Shown in pieces: positions 1 through 8,109 of a stretch of DNA of 56,725 nt; positions within the stretch are counted from its first letter, which is position 1, and every line of letters starts with the position of its first letter. The notes beneath the pieces were generated by a model. That model was not told the origin of the DNA and searched no databases. It saw only the letters and a list, made by a program, of their open reading frames with translations. A program made the translations under genes and the position numbers. Where the stretch lies: the NCBI GenBank assembly GCA_019119435.1, contig DWWZ01000071.1:1-56725 (forward strand). The letters are read 5' to 3'. Source of the stretch: Candidatus Butyricicoccus avicola. GTDB lineage: Bacteria; Bacillota; Clostridia; Oscillospirales; Butyricicoccaceae.

Positions 1-170
1 ACCTCGCGCCAAGCGCCCTCGGGCGAGCAGTCGATGACCGGCTGGTCGGTCTTGAGGTCGTTGTGCGCGTACCAGAGCTTGCGGCGCTCCTCCATAATCG
101 GCTGGTTGGCCAGATCGGCCAGCTTCTTGGCCAGGTCTCGGATGATTTCGCGTTCCTTTGCTGTGATCAT
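1..170 (-). CDS. URO-D-like (uroporphyrinogen decarboxylase family) protein, N-terminal part
   Basis: Only the first 56 codons lie in the window; the gene runs off the left edge. The start is the ATG at 170, preceded by an AAAGGGAG ribosome binding site. The N-terminus has an E-E-R-R-K-L-W-Y-x-H-N-D-L-K segment followed by a P-V-I-x-C-x-P-E-G-A-W-R-E stretch. This resembles the start of URO-D-fold proteins of gut Firmicutes that are often linked to corrinoid methyl transfer rather than heme synthesis. The assignment rests on this short piece only, so substrate and reaction are unknown. A good promoter lies about 150 bases upstream (320-348), implying a leader of roughly 140 nt. Confidence 0.6.
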   Translation of the reverse strand, partial: MITAKEREIIRDLAKKLADLANQPIMEERRKLWYAHNDLKTDQPVIDCSPEGAWRE

Positions 171-319
171 GTCTGTACTCCCTTTCTGATCTCCGTGCAT
201 TTGATACCCTTTTTCAGCTTTTTCTTGCGTGAAAAGCCCGCGGCCCATCACCAAAATTATGATTGACAATCTTGCGGGACCAATGGGAAAAATAACCTTT
301 ATTTGCTTTCTTGTGCCTT

Positions 320-348
320 ATTATAGCGCGTTTTGCTCCTCCTGTAAA
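320..348 (-). promoter_or_regulatory. Promoter for the URO-D-like gene
   Basis: On the minus strand a TTTACA -35 box (343-348) is separated by exactly 17 bases from a perfect TATAAT -10 box (320-325). It reads toward the gene ending at base 1. The rest of the gap 171-467 contains no convincing gene. Confidence 0.75.
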
Positions 349-416
349 CGTCAAGAATTGCCGAATAATTCACGATTCTTGCGATTTACGGAGGCGCATG
401 CCCGGCGCCGCAGGAC

Positions 417-454
417 AAAAGGGGGGGGGCGGCCCATGGGCCGTCCCCCCTTTT
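417..454 (-). terminator. Rho-independent terminator after the 79-residue protein
   Basis: G-run/C-run inverted repeat around a GGCC-CATG-GGCC core, flanked by AAAA and TTTT. It lies just past the stop codon at 468 on the minus strand. Confidence 0.7.
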
Positions 455-467
455 CGCCGCACGGCGG

Positions 468-707
468 TTAGTCCATATACGCGTCGCACGGATGGTTGTT
501 ATACTGTTTTTTGACGCGCACCACGATGGAATCGTCGGGCTGGACGACCTCATCGACGATCTGATAACGGGTGTGCGCGCGCTCAAGCTGAAGCTTGTAA
601 TTTTTTACCTCTTCGCGCACGGCATGGGCTGCCGCGGCATGCCCCAGATCCTCCTTGAGCTGGAAATGGAGCGTTTGCAGAAGGCAGGCAGATTTTATAC
701 GTTTCAT
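468..707 (-). CDS. Small conserved hypothetical protein (79 aa)
   Basis: A short protein with a strong AGGAGGA site upstream of its ATG and a terminator just after its stop. The sequence is charged and compact: an N-terminal K-R-I-K-S-A-C-L-L-Q-T segment, then an H-F-Q-L-K-E-D-L-G-H stretch, a helical middle and a C-terminal V-R-V-K-K-Q-Y-N region. I recognise it as a conserved clostridial family of unknown function but cannot name a domain. There is no signal peptide or membrane segment, so it is probably cytosolic. It seems to form its own transcription unit. Confidence 0.8.
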   Translation of the reverse strand: MKRIKSACLLQTLHFQLKEDLGHAAAAHAVREEVKNYKLQLERAHTRYQIVDEVVQPDDSIVVRVKKQYNNHPCDAYMD

Positions 708-842
708 CGGGATATTCCTCCTCTTTCTGCCAATATTATACCATTTTAAAAACTTTTATTGCAAATGGATTTTGGCGGGAGGGATCCAATTTCGGCAGTT
801 TGGCCGATAGCGTGGCCGATGTATTTTGTGCAGTTTGCCCGG

Positions 843-1895
843 TTACAGCGTGTCCAGCGTCTCGTCCAGGGTAGGGGTGCGGCCGGTGCGCACGTAGGCG
901 GACGCGAAAGCGCCGGCAAAGCGCACGCGGTCGGCGTCGGGTAGCCCAGCAAGGAGCGCCAGGCAGCTGGCGCCGTTGAAGTGGTCGCCCGCCCCGGTGG
1001 AGATCTTGGGCTGCGGCACGAACTGCGTGGGCATCCGGGTCAAGCCGCGCGGCGTTTGCAGCAGGGTTTCGTGCAGGGTGTGTACGAGAACCTCCTGCAT
1101 GCCATACCGCGCGCGCAGGGCCTGCATGATTTCGGGCAGGCAGGACGTACCGGATACGAGCTTGCGCCCACAGTCCAGTGCCTCGTTTTCGTTCAGGCTG
1201 AGCACGGCCGTGCGTTTTTGGCCAAAGGCACCGATGAGTGTCAGCACGCGGCCCAGCTCGTCCGATGTCCGGCGGGTGCAGTCACACAGGTCGAAGAAGG
1301 CGTAGCGGCCGGGGTCGGCCGGGCCAGGCCGGAGCACTTGCTCAAATACTGCCTCCCACAGCGGCTGGGACAGATCGAGTTCACTCCAGTTGACCAGGGC
1401 GATGAGGTCGGCGTCCCGGAACAGGGCCGGGGCCTCGGGCACGCGCGCAGTGACATAGGCCCAGGGATCGGGCGGGCAGGGCACGTCGGTGGCCAGAAAC
1501 ACTTTGCCGTCGGCAAACTCCAGGGCGGTCGCCTGGCCGGCCGGGGCAAAGCTGTACAGCCTGCACGGCATGTCCCGGAACACCGGGTCGATCGCAGGGT
1601 CGCCCAGCATGCCGACGCAGGAGACATCCAGGCCCAGCGTGCCTGCCGCGCGCGACAGGTGGGGCAGGTTGCCGCCGAGCTGCCGGCGCTCTACGGTCAG
1701 GGCCACCGAGCAGCTTTTGCCGCCGTGCTCGGCCAGATAGCGGCCAAAATCGGGGATGGTGGGGAAGTGCTCGGCCGGGGCGGCGGCGGACGCCGTGCGG
1801 CGGACTGGCCGGGCGATGGTGTCGATGAACCCGTCAAAGCCGACGGTCACGCGCTTGCCCTGAGCGCGCCGGACGGCCGCATGCAGCGGGCTCAA
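843..1895 (-). CDS. PfkB-family carbohydrate kinase
   Basis: A 350-residue ribokinase-fold kinase expected to phosphorylate a sugar or sugar acid with ATP. The PfkB signature S-T-G-A-G-D-H-F-N-G lies near residues 299-308, with catalytic Asp about 304; the N-terminus has the G-F-D-G-F-I-D strand. The start is a TTG whose bases overlap the stop of the upstream NagB-like gene (TTGA, 1892-1895), so translation is likely coupled. It is the last gene of an operon with a TIM-barrel isomerase and a NagB-like deaminase, which suggests use of an amino sugar or related hexose. The substrate cannot be named. Sequence N-terminal to the core is divergent from RbsK and FruK. Confidence 0.8.
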   Translation of the reverse strand: MSPLHAAVRRAQGKRVTVGFDGFIDTIARPVRRTASAAAPAEHFPTIPDFGRYLAEHGGKSCSVALTVERRQLGGNLPHLSRAAGTLGLDVSCVGMLGDPAIDPVFRDMPCRLYSFAPAGQATALEFADGKVFLATDVPCPPDPWAYVTARVPEAPALFRDADLIALVNWSELDLSQPLWEAVFEQVLRPGPADPGRYAFFDLCDCTRRTSDELGRVLTLIGAFGQKRTAVLSLNENEALDCGRKLVSGTSCLPEIMQALRARYGMQEVLVHTLHETLLQTPRGLTRMPTQFVPQPKISTGAGDHFNGASCLALLAGLPDADRVRFAGAFASAYVRTGRTPTLDETLDTL

Positions 1896-2614
1896 AGCAG
1901 GGCCGCAGCCGCCTCGTCGGCCACGACATAGCAGTTCGGGTGGTTTTGCAGCACGCTGGCGGGCACTTCGTTCGTGACCGGGCCGCGCACGGCCTTGCGC
2001 AGGATCTCGGCCTTGTGCGCGCCGTTGGCGATCAGGATGACCCGGCGCGCGGCCATGATCTGCCGGATGCCCTGGGAGATGCCCTGCGTCGGATGGAACT
2101 TATCGCCAAAGTACTTGCTCATGACCTTGCGGGTGGTCTCGCTCAGGGGGATGATGTGGGCGTTTAGGCTGAAGTCCACGCCGTTTTCGTTGAAGCCCAG
2201 ATGGCCGTTCATGCCGATGCCCAGCACGGACACGTCGAGCGGGCCGTACTTCTCGATATAGTCGTCTAGGCCCTGGCGCTCGGCATCCATGTTGACGGCT
2301 GCGCCGTTGATGATATGGACGTCAGCAAAGGGCTTTTCCAGGCGCGAGAGCAGATTCTCACGGTTAAAGAGGCCGCAGGAGCCCTCGTCGGTATCCGAAA
2401 GGCCCACCCATTCGTCCAGCGAGACATAGTGCGTGCGCGAGATGTCGACCTCGCCGCGGTTGACCATGTCAACGAACTCGCGGACCATGCCGAGCGGCGT
2501 GTCGCCGCCGGGGAAGCTGATAAGGCCGTCCGGCCGCGCCTGGATGCCTTCGGCCACCAGCGCGGCGGCCTTGCGGCTCATTTCCTCATAATCCTTGCAG
2601 ACAATGATATGCAT
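1892..2614 (-). CDS. nagB: Glucosamine-6-phosphate deaminase-like protein (NagB/sugar-phosphate isomerase family)
   Basis: A 240-residue enzyme of the NagB/6-phosphogluconolactonase fold. NagB converts glucosamine-6-phosphate to fructose-6-phosphate and ammonia. Visible motifs are the substrate loop P-G-G-D-T-P-L-G (35-42), S-L-D-E-W-V-G (65-71) carrying the conserved Asp, and G-I-G-M-N-G-H-L-G-F-N-E-N (132-144) with the catalytic His at 138 and Glu near 143. I chose the ATG at 2614 because an AGGGAGG site sits just before it; an upstream ATG at 2641 would lack one. It sits 19 bases after the TIM-barrel gene and overlaps the PfkB kinase. The family call is firm; the true substrate could differ from glucosamine-6-phosphate. 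Confidence 0.85.
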   Translation of the reverse strand: MHIIVCKDYEEMSRKAAALVAEGIQARPDGLISFPGGDTPLGMVREFVDMVNRGEVDISRTHYVSLDEWVGLSDTDEGSCGLFNRENLLSRLEKPFADVHIINGAAVNMDAERQGLDDYIEKYGPLDVSVLGIGMNGHLGFNENGVDFSLNAHIIPLSETTRKVMSKYFGDKFHPTQGISQGIRQIMAARRVILIANGAHKAEILRKAVRGPVTNEVPASVLQNHPNCYVVADEAAAALL

Positions 2615-2633
2615 GATAGGTTCCTCCCTTTGG

Positions 2634-3533
2634 TCAGTCAATCAGATGGATTTCGCGCAGGTATTCCAGGTTGCGCCGGGCAGCGGCAAACGCCTCGTCG
2701 GTCGTCGCGCGCGGCAGGTCCTGCTCGATGACGCCGATGCCGTCAAAGCCGATGGCGTCGATCGCGTCGCGCAGGGCGCCAAAGTCGATGATGCCGTCGC
2801 GCAGGTCGCACATGACGTCCAGGTCGAAGGCGGTATCCGAGTCCAGGTTTTCCCGGCGCACCCGCGCAAAGATATCGTGGTCTACGTTCTTAAAGTGCAG
2901 GTACGCGATCTTGTCCGCATGCTTTTTCATAAAGTCTATGGCAGAGGTCTCACCGCGCGCGCCGTCCCCGTTGACATAGGCGTGGTGGCCGGTGTCAAAG
3001 CACAGGCGCAGGCCGGTGTAGTCCATCAGACGCTCGATCTCGGCTTCGGTCTCGATCATGGACTTGATATGCGGATGGTAGACCACCTCGATGCCGTACG
3101 TGTCCCTGGTGAACTCGCCCATGCGGCGGATCTTTTCCAAAAAACCATTCCAGACTTCGGGCGCAAAGTCGCGCTTTTTCTCGCTGTACTGGCCCACGTC
3201 GGACTCGTCCATGGCGACGAGGTACTTGGCACCGAAGGCGGTAAGGCGCTGGCACAGCGCCTCGACCGGCGTGCGGAAGTCGTCAAACGAGGCATAGCGG
3301 TCAAACTGGTAGCAGCACGTGCCCGAGCAGACCTCCAGCCCGCGCCGGGTCAGCTCTTCGCGCAGTACGGCCTCGTCCGTGGGCAGGTAACCGTCCGGGC
3401 CCAGCTCCAGCGCCCGGTAGCCTGCCGCCGCGGCCTGGTCCAGGAAAATATTCCACGGCGTGCCAGAGGGCGTGCCGTCCGCATACCAGACGCCCCACGA
3501 GCAGGGCGCGGTTGCGATTGTGACTTTACTCAT
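2634..3533 (-). CDS. Sugar phosphate isomerase/epimerase, IolE-like TIM barrel
   Basis: A 299-residue AP-endonuclease-2-type TIM barrel. It begins with T-A-P-C-S-W-G-V, typical of IolE/MocC-like enzymes, and has metal-site stretches Y-H-P-H, F-D-T-G-H-H and H-F-K-N along the barrel. Members isomerise, epimerise or dehydrate sugars and cyclitols. The start at 3533 is chosen for its GGAGGAAAC site; the 26 codons upstream are hydrophobic and unlikely to be translated. It is the first gene of the operon with nagB-like and pfkB genes, so it may prepare a keto or amino sugar for them. A second, clearer IolE is at 13915-14814. Confidence 0.8.
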   Translation of the reverse strand: MSKVTIATAPCSWGVWYADGTPSGTPWNIFLDQAAAAGYRALELGPDGYLPTDEAVLREELTRRGLEVCSGTCCYQFDRYASFDDFRTPVEALCQRLTAFGAKYLVAMDESDVGQYSEKKRDFAPEVWNGFLEKIRRMGEFTRDTYGIEVVYHPHIKSMIETEAEIERLMDYTGLRLCFDTGHHAYVNGDGARGETSAIDFMKKHADKIAYLHFKNVDHDIFARVRRENLDSDTAFDLDVMCDLRDGIIDFGALRDAIDAIGFDGIGVIEQDLPRATTDEAFAAARRNLEYLREIHLID

Positions 3534-3625
3534 GTTTGTTTCCTCCTTGTTTATGTAAATATATCGGATGATAAATAGACGGATAATCCATACGGATGCC
3601 GTAAACAGCATATCTGCTTATCTTC

Positions 3626-3654
3626 AGGATATCACACGGGAAAAGGAGATACAA
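3626..3654 (-). promoter_or_regulatory. Promoter for the TIM barrel-nagB-pfkB operon
   Basis: TTGTAT (3649-3654), 17 bases, TATCCT (3626-3631) on the minus strand. It is backed by an A/T-rich stretch at 3655-3720 that could act as an UP element. The gap 3534-3846 holds only this and the rsmI terminator. Confidence 0.6.
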
Positions 3655-3797
3655 TGAGATTTTTACGATTTTTTACTTTATTTCGCAAGATTTATTTACT
3701 GAAACAATTAATTCGGAAACGGGGTGGAAAAATATCCAAAACGGGGGACACAGGGTTGTGAAAGGCCGACAAAATGCAGCTGAGACAAAACAAGAAA

Positions 3798-3828
3798 GCG
3801 CGGGACGGGAGCCTTTCCCGTCCCGCGC
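3798..3828 (-). terminator. Terminator after rsmI
   Basis: A 13-base-pair GC-rich stem (3798-3810 with 3816-3828) and a T-rich tail on the minus strand, 19 bases beyond the rsmI stop. Confidence 0.8.
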
Positions 3829-3846
3829 AAGCGGGTGCAAAGCGGT

Positions 3847-4695
3847 TTAGTCCTGTGCATCCAGGGCAAGCTGGTAGAGGGCGTTCTTCTTGACGCCCAA
3901 CTCGGCTGAGACCATCTTGACCGCATCCTTGCGGGTTTCCCCAGCCGCCATGCGTGCGCGGACCGCGTCCAGCGCGCGCGCCATGCGGTCATCCAGCGCG
4001 TCCGGGTCCACGGCCTCGGCCGCACCCTCGACGATGAGCACGAACTCGCCGCGCGGCGGGGTCTGGGCGAAATAGGCGACAGCCTCGGCCAGCGTCATGC
4101 GCAGGGTCTCCTCGTGCAGCTTGGTCAGCTCGCGGGAGAGCGCGATGCGGCGCGCACCGCCAAAGGCAGCGGCGAGGTCATCCAGGGTTTGGCGCAGCTT
4201 GTGCGGCGCCTCGTAAAAGATCATGGTGCGCGTCTCATGCGCGAGGGCGTCCAGGTGCTCGCGCCGCGCCTTCTTGTTGACCGATAGGAATCCCTCGAAG
4301 CACCAGCGGCCGGTGGGCAGGCCGGATGCGGCCAAGGCGCACACGGCGGCGCAGCAGCCCGGCACCGGGATCACCGGCACCCCGGCCGGCGCACATAGGG
4401 CGACAAGATCCTCGCCGGGGTCGGAGACCGCGGGCGTGCCCGCGTCGGTCACGAGCGCGCAGCTCTCGCCCGCCAGCAGGCGGGCAAGGATCTCCTCGCC
4501 GCGCTGGCGGCGGTTGTGTTCAAAGTAGCTGACAAGCGGCTTGGAGGGCAGCTCGAGCGCGGTCATCAGCTTTTTGGTCACGCGGGTGTCCTCGGCGGCG
4601 ATGAAGTCGACTTCGCTCATGACCGTGCGCGCACGGGGGGAGAAGTCACCCAGGTTGCCGATGGGCGTTGCGACCAGATATAAGGTACCGGGCAT
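3847..4695 (-). CDS. rsmI: 16S rRNA (cytidine-1402-2'-O)-methyltransferase RsmI
   Basis: A 282-residue SAM-dependent enzyme of the tetrapyrrole methylase fold, which methylates the ribose of C1402 in 16S rRNA. The N-terminus L-Y-L-V-A-T-P-I-G-N-L-G-D is the family hallmark. A-E-D-T-R-V-T-K-K-L, T-D-A-G-T-P-A-V-S-D-P-G and F-Y-E-A-P-H-K-L follow in the expected order. The length matches the family. It lies 35 bases downstream of the tRNA methyltransferase gene, the usual clostridial pairing of RNA modification genes. Confidence 0.95.
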   Translation of the reverse strand: MPGTLYLVATPIGNLGDFSPRARTVMSEVDFIAAEDTRVTKKLMTALELPSKPLVSYFEHNRRQRGEEILARLLAGESCALVTDAGTPAVSDPGEDLVALCAPAGVPVIPVPGCCAAVCALAASGLPTGRWCFEGFLSVNKKARREHLDALAHETRTMIFYEAPHKLRQTLDDLAAAFGGARRIALSRELTKLHEETLRMTLAEAVAYFAQTPPRGEFVLIVEGAAEAVDPDALDDRMARALDAVRARMAAGETRKDAVKMVSAELGVKKNALYQLALDAQD

Positions 4696-4730
4696 GGGAA
4701 AACCCCTTTCTTTGAGGATGGGAACGCGGC

Positions 4731-5435
4731 CTATTTGCCGTAGATGGCGCGGTATTCATCGGACAGCGCACCGTCCGGCCCGCAGACCAGCAGCGGCGGC
4801 TCGACGGCCAGCCCGTCGGCCGCGCCGCGCTTGGCCGAGACTAGGACGGCGGACGGCGCGGCCTGCGCGGTCTGGTGGACCAAGCGCAGGCGCTTGGGGG
4901 TAAATCCGCGGGCCTCAAGGCCGGACAGCAGCGGGCACAGGCGCTCGGGGCGAAAGACCAGGGCGCACTGCCCGCCAGTCGGCAGGACCCAGGCGATGGC
5001 ATCCAGGATATCGTCCAGGCTGGCTGAAGCGTCCTGCCGGGCGGCCCGGCGGGCGGCGCCTGCGGCTGCCTTCCCCGTGCCCTGCGCAAAGTAAGGCGGG
5101 TTGCAGATGACATACTGCATCGAGGCGTGGGGGAGCAGGCGGCGGACGTCGCGCAGGTCGCCCTGCACGACACGTACGTTCTCCAGACCGTTTTGTGCGA
5201 TGGACTGGGCGAACAGGCCGGCTGGGCCGGGCTGGAGCTCCAGCCCGGTGATTGTCAGGTCATCCCGCCAACACAGCAGGGCGAGGGCGCCCGTGCCGCA
5301 GCCAAGGTCGAGCACCCGGGCGCGCCGGGGGATGCGGGCGAAGGCCGAGAGCAAGACCGAATCCTGGCCGAGCTTGAAAAAGCGGTCATCCTGGAAAAGC
5401 GTCAGCCCATTGGGCAGGGTTTCTGTGGATTGCAT
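4731..5435 (-). CDS. tRNA1(Val) (adenine(37)-N6)-methyltransferase-like protein (TrmN6/YabB type)
   Basis: A 234-residue class I SAM methyltransferase. It shows motif I V-L-D-L-G-C-G-T-G-A-L near residue 41 and the N-P-P-Y catalytic motif near residue 112, which marks N6-adenine or N5-glutamine methylation. The N-terminal F-Q-D-D-R-F-F-K-L-G-Q-D-S-V-L-L-S segment is typical of TrmN6/YabB proteins. Beside rsmI this order is common in Firmicutes. The E. coli target is A37 of tRNA-Val, but the target is untested in this lineage. It is transcribed from a consensus promoter at 5538-5566. Confidence 0.85.
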   Translation of the reverse strand: MQSTETLPNGLTLFQDDRFFKLGQDSVLLSAFARIPRRARVLDLGCGTGALALLCWRDDLTITGLELQPGPAGLFAQSIAQNGLENVRVVQGDLRDVRRLLPHASMQYVICNPPYFAQGTGKAAAGAARRAARQDASASLDDILDAIAWVLPTGGQCALVFRPERLCPLLSGLEARGFTPKRLRLVHQTAQAAPSAVLVSAKRGAADGLAVEPPLLVCGPDGALSDEYRAIYGK

Positions 5436-5537
5436 CGTGCCCCTCCTTGCGCCCGCGCCAGCCCTGGCCCAGCCGTCTGCCGGATGCGCAGATCGCGCTG
5501 TTTTTGCCGCATGGGCGGCGCACTACAGTTATTTTTT

Positions 5538-5566
5538 ATGATAACAGAAATGGATTGCCCTGTCAA
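5538..5566 (-). promoter_or_regulatory. Promoter of trmN6-like gene and rsmI
   Basis: Minus-strand TTGACA (5561-5566), 17-base spacer, TATCAT (5538-5543) with an extended TG element. It is back to back with the plus-strand promoter at 5584-5612. Confidence 0.8.
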
Positions 5567-5583
5567 ACTGTGCAGGATTGTGT

Positions 5584-5612
5584 TTGACAAACGCACAAAA
5601 TACCGGTAAACT
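5584..5612 (+). promoter_or_regulatory. Promoter of the pyruvyl transferase gene
   Basis: TTGACA (5584-5589), 17-base spacer, TAAACT (5607-5612), about 60 bases before the GTG start at 5673. Confidence 0.75.
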
Positions 5613-5672
5613 TAATACTGTTATGTTCTTTTCTGACGACCAGATTTTGGATGATAGACGAGGATTTGAATT

Positions 5673-6857
5673 GTGAAAAAAGTAATGCTCTATGAGCACG
5701 GCGGCAGCCTCAACCACGGCTGCGAAGCGCTCATCCGAACCATTTCCGCCATTGCCAAGGAAAAGACCGGCGCCGAGGTTACGCTGTGCTCCTATGCGCC
5801 GCGGGAGGACCATGCCTGCGGCATGCAGGAGGCGGTCGATGTCATCGTGCAGAACGACCAGGTGCTGCGGCGCTTTTCGCCGGCCTGGTTTGTCTACCAG
5901 TTCGACAAGCGCGTCACCCATTCCAAGGCGCTGCAGGACCGTTTCTTGACCGAAAAGACCTGTCTGCGCCTGGCGGCCGACAGCGACGTGTCCATCGCCG
6001 TCGGCGGCGACAATTACTGTTACAACAAGGGCCAGCAGTTCTGGCCGACCGACCGTGCGCTCAAAAAGCAGGGCGCAAAGCTCCTTCTGTGGGGCTGCTC
6101 GATCGAGCCGCGCGACCTGGATGCCGAGTTTACCCGTCAGCTGGACTGCTTCGACGTCATCTGCGCGCGAGAGTCGATCACGGCCGACGCACTGCGTGAG
6201 GCCGGCCTTGGCGGTAAGGTCCGCCTCATCCCCGACCCGGCCTTCACGCTGGAGACCCGGGAGCTGCCCCTGCCGGATGGGTTCCAGCCGGGCAACACAG
6301 TCGGCATCAATGTCTCGCCCATGATTATCTCCAACGAGGAGCAGGGCGGCGCGACCATGAAGAACTATGTCGCTCTCATCGAGCATATCCTAAAGGAGAC
6401 CGACATGGCCGTCGCGCTCATCCCGCACGTCGTGTGGAGCTACAACGACGACCGCGAGCCGCTCCGGCGCCTGTATGAGCAGTTCCGGGACACCGGCCGC
6501 GTCGTGCTCATCGAGGACGCGGGCTGCCGCGAGCTCAAGGGATATATCGCACGCCTGCGATGTTTTGTCGGCGCGCGCACCCATTCGACCATCGCTGCAT
6601 ACTCGTCCTGTGTGCCCACCCTGGTCGTGGGCTACTCGGTCAAGGCCAAGGGCATTGCAAAGGATCTGTTCGGCACCTATGAGGGCTACACCCTGCCGGT
6701 GCAGAGCCTCAAACAGCCCGATGACCTCAAGAACGCCTTTTGCTGGCTGATGGAGCGCGAGGACGATATCCGCGCCCACCTGACCGAGATCATGCCGGCC
6801 TACGCCGCCCGCGCCAAGGAAGCGGGCGATGCCCTGGCCGAGCTGATGGCCCGCTGA
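5673..6857 (+). CDS. Polysaccharide pyruvyl transferase family protein
   Basis: A 394-residue protein of the CsaB/WcaK-like family, which transfers pyruvate from phosphoenolpyruvate to cell-wall or exopolysaccharide sugars. Supporting motifs are the N-terminal [12 protein letters not shown], a mid-protein V-G-G-D-N-Y-C-Y, and the C-terminal R-T-H-S-T-I-A-A-Y motif with V-G-Y-S-V-K. The start is taken as the GTG at 5673, about 10 bases after a GAGGA site. No glycosyltransferase cluster surrounds it. Pyruvylation in an SLH-containing organism could serve S-layer anchoring (an SLH protein is encoded at 38382), but that link is inference. Confidence 0.85.
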   Translation: MKKVMLYEHGGSLNHGCEALIRTISAIAKEKTGAEVTLCSYAPREDHACGMQEAVDVIVQNDQVLRRFSPAWFVYQFDKRVTHSKALQDRFLTEKTCLRLAADSDVSIAVGGDNYCYNKGQQFWPTDRALKKQGAKLLLWGCSIEPRDLDAEFTRQLDCFDVICARESITADALREAGLGGKVRLIPDPAFTLETRELPLPDGFQPGNTVGINVSPMIISNEEQGGATMKNYVALIEHILKETDMAVALIPHVVWSYNDDREPLRRLYEQFRDTGRVVLIEDAGCRELKGYIARLRCFVGARTHSTIAAYSSCVPTLVVGYSVKAKGIAKDLFGTYEGYTLPVQSLKQPDDLKNAFCWLMEREDDIRAHLTEIMPAYAARAKEAGDALAELMAR

Positions 6858-6891
6858 CCGCCGGCTCTCTACAAAAAGAAGGTTTTTTTCT

Positions 6892-7563
6892 ATGTTTCTC
6901 CGCGAACTCATTGAGGACGCCCGTTCCATCCGCGACCGTGACCCGGCCGCGCGCTCGACCGCTGAGGTCTTTTTGCTCTATCCCGGCTTCCATGCCGTCA
7001 TCTATCACCGCCTGACCCACTGGCTGTACCGCCACAAGCGCTTTTTCCTGGCCCGCATGATCTCGCAATTCGCCCGCACCATGACCGGCGTGGAGATCCA
7101 CCCCGGCGCGACCATTGGCCGCGGCCTGTTCATCGACCACGGCATGGGCATCGTCATCGGCGAGACCGCCGAGGTTGGCGACTACTGCACGATCTATCAC
7201 GGCGTGACCCTGGGCGGCACCGGCAAGGACACCGGCAAGCGCCACCCCACCATCGGCAACAATGTGCTGATCTCGACCGGTGCGAAGGTGCTCGGGCCGT
7301 TCACGGTCGGCGACAACTCGCGCATCGGCGCCAATGCCGTCGTGCTGCAGGAGGTCCCGCCGAACTCCACGGTCGTCGGCGTCAAGGCGCGTGTCGTCAA
7401 GATCGACGGCCACCGCGTCCCGTCCTTTGACCTCGACCAGATCCACATGCCCGACCCCGTTTCCCAGGAACTGTGCCGTTTGGAGCACCGCGTCTATGAA
7501 AATGAGCGTCGCCTGGGCGTGAAAGAGGAAGACGACGGCGTCGACCGGCCGGAACAGGTATAA
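6892..7563 (+). CDS. cysE: Serine O-acetyltransferase
   Basis: A 223-residue CysE/EpsC-type enzyme that makes O-acetylserine from serine and acetyl-CoA, the first step of cysteine synthesis. An N-terminal helical region with D-P-A-A-R-S precedes left-handed beta-helix hexapeptide repeats: [23 protein letters not shown] and [10 protein letters not shown]. The conserved Asp-His and the G-G-T-G-K loop are present. The C-terminal tail is long and acidic. It lies 34 bases after the pyruvyl transferase gene. No cysK is visible nearby. Confidence 0.95.
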   Translation: MFLRELIEDARSIRDRDPAARSTAEVFLLYPGFHAVIYHRLTHWLYRHKRFFLARMISQFARTMTGVEIHPGATIGRGLFIDHGMGIVIGETAEVGDYCTIYHGVTLGGTGKDTGKRHPTIGNNVLISTGAKVLGPFTVGDNSRIGANAVVLQEVPPNSTVVGVKARVVKIDGHRVPSFDLDQIHMPDPVSQELCRLEHRVYENERRLGVKEEDDGVDRPEQV

Positions 7564-7590
7564 TTTGTCGAAATTTTTGTAAAATTCATA

Positions 7591-7619
7591 TTTACAAGCA
7601 GCTGGCCTCCCGATATAAT
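7591..7619 (+). promoter_or_regulatory. Promoter of the Fur-family regulator gene
   Basis: TTTACA (7591-7596), exactly 17 bases, perfect TATAAT (7614-7619). It is about 45 bases before the ATG at 7665. Confidence 0.85.
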
Positions 7620-7629
7620 AAAAATTATA
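7614..7629 (+). promoter_or_regulatory. Candidate Fur/PerR-type operator overlapping the -10 box
   Basis: Inverted repeat TATAAT-N4-ATTATA that includes the -10 box itself. It is A/T-rich like Fur/PerR boxes, although the usual spacer is 1 base rather than 4. Its position suggests autorepression by the gene product downstream. Confidence 0.45.
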
Positions 7630-7664
7630 ACAAGAAACATTCTTAATGAAAGGAGGCCCAGCCC

Positions 7665-8039
7665 ATGGTTCAAACCAAGCAGCGCCAACTCATCCTGGAG
7701 GCTGTCCGGGCGACCAACAGCCACCCGACCGCCGACGAATTGTTCCAGATGATCCGCCGCAAGCTGCCGACCATCTCGCTGGCAACGGTTTACCGCAATC
7801 TCAACTTTCTCTCCGAGATCGGTGAGATCCGCAAGCTGGCCATGCCAGGCATGCCGGACCGGTTTGACTGGCGGATGGACCCGCATGACCACATGGTATG
7901 CGACACCTGCGGCCAGGTCGTAGATTTCGTCCTGCCGCACGATTTGGGGCAGGAGATTGCGTCTGCCTGCGGTGCGCAGGTCGACGGATATACATTGGTT
8001 GCGCACGGCACGTGCGCCCATTGCCGCGTCAAGCACTGA
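7665..8039 (+). CDS. Fur-family transcriptional regulator (PerR-like)
   Basis: A 124-residue metal-dependent repressor. The N-terminal winged helix contains H-P-T-A-D-E-L-F, I-S-L-A-T-V-Y-R-N-L-N-F-L and the G-E-I-R-K-L wing. A C-terminal dimerisation domain follows with H-D-H-M-V-C-D-T-C-G and C-A-H-C, giving two C-x2-C pairs for structural zinc. The regulatory metal ligands cannot be assigned by eye, so PerR, Zur and Fur remain open; the short length and D-R-F-D-W segment favour PerR. A strong AGGAGG site precedes the ATG. A consensus promoter and an operator-like repeat lie upstream. Confidence 0.9.
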   Translation: MVQTKQRQLILEAVRATNSHPTADELFQMIRRKLPTISLATVYRNLNFLSEIGEIRKLAMPGMPDRFDWRMDPHDHMVCDTCGQVVDFVLPHDLGQEIASACGAQVDGYTLVAHGTCAHCRVKH

Positions 8040-8057
8040 CGCCGGCGCCCTTGTAGA

Positions 8058-8105
8058 AAAAGAACACCGCAGCCCTCGCACATTCGGAGGCTGCGGTGTT
8101 CTTTT
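8058..8105. terminator. Bidirectional terminator between convergent genes
   Basis: A 17-base perfect stem (8058-8074 with 8089-8105) flanked by A-run and T-run. It serves the Fur-family gene and, on the other strand, the HEPN gene. Confidence 0.9.
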
Positions 8106-8109
8106 GCGT

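Noticed and set aside
1892..2614. Asn in place of the catalytic Asp in the N-G-H motif of the NagB-like protein as a sign of inactivation
   Set aside because: As far as I recall, Firmicute NagB proteins commonly read G-I-G-x-N-G-H-I-G-F-N-E, so this is a normal variant.
5529..6386. Long open frame on the minus strand opposite the pyruvyl transferase gene
   Set aside because: Antisense shadow of a well-supported gene. GC-rich third positions suppress stop codons in this genome; no ribosome site or known domain.
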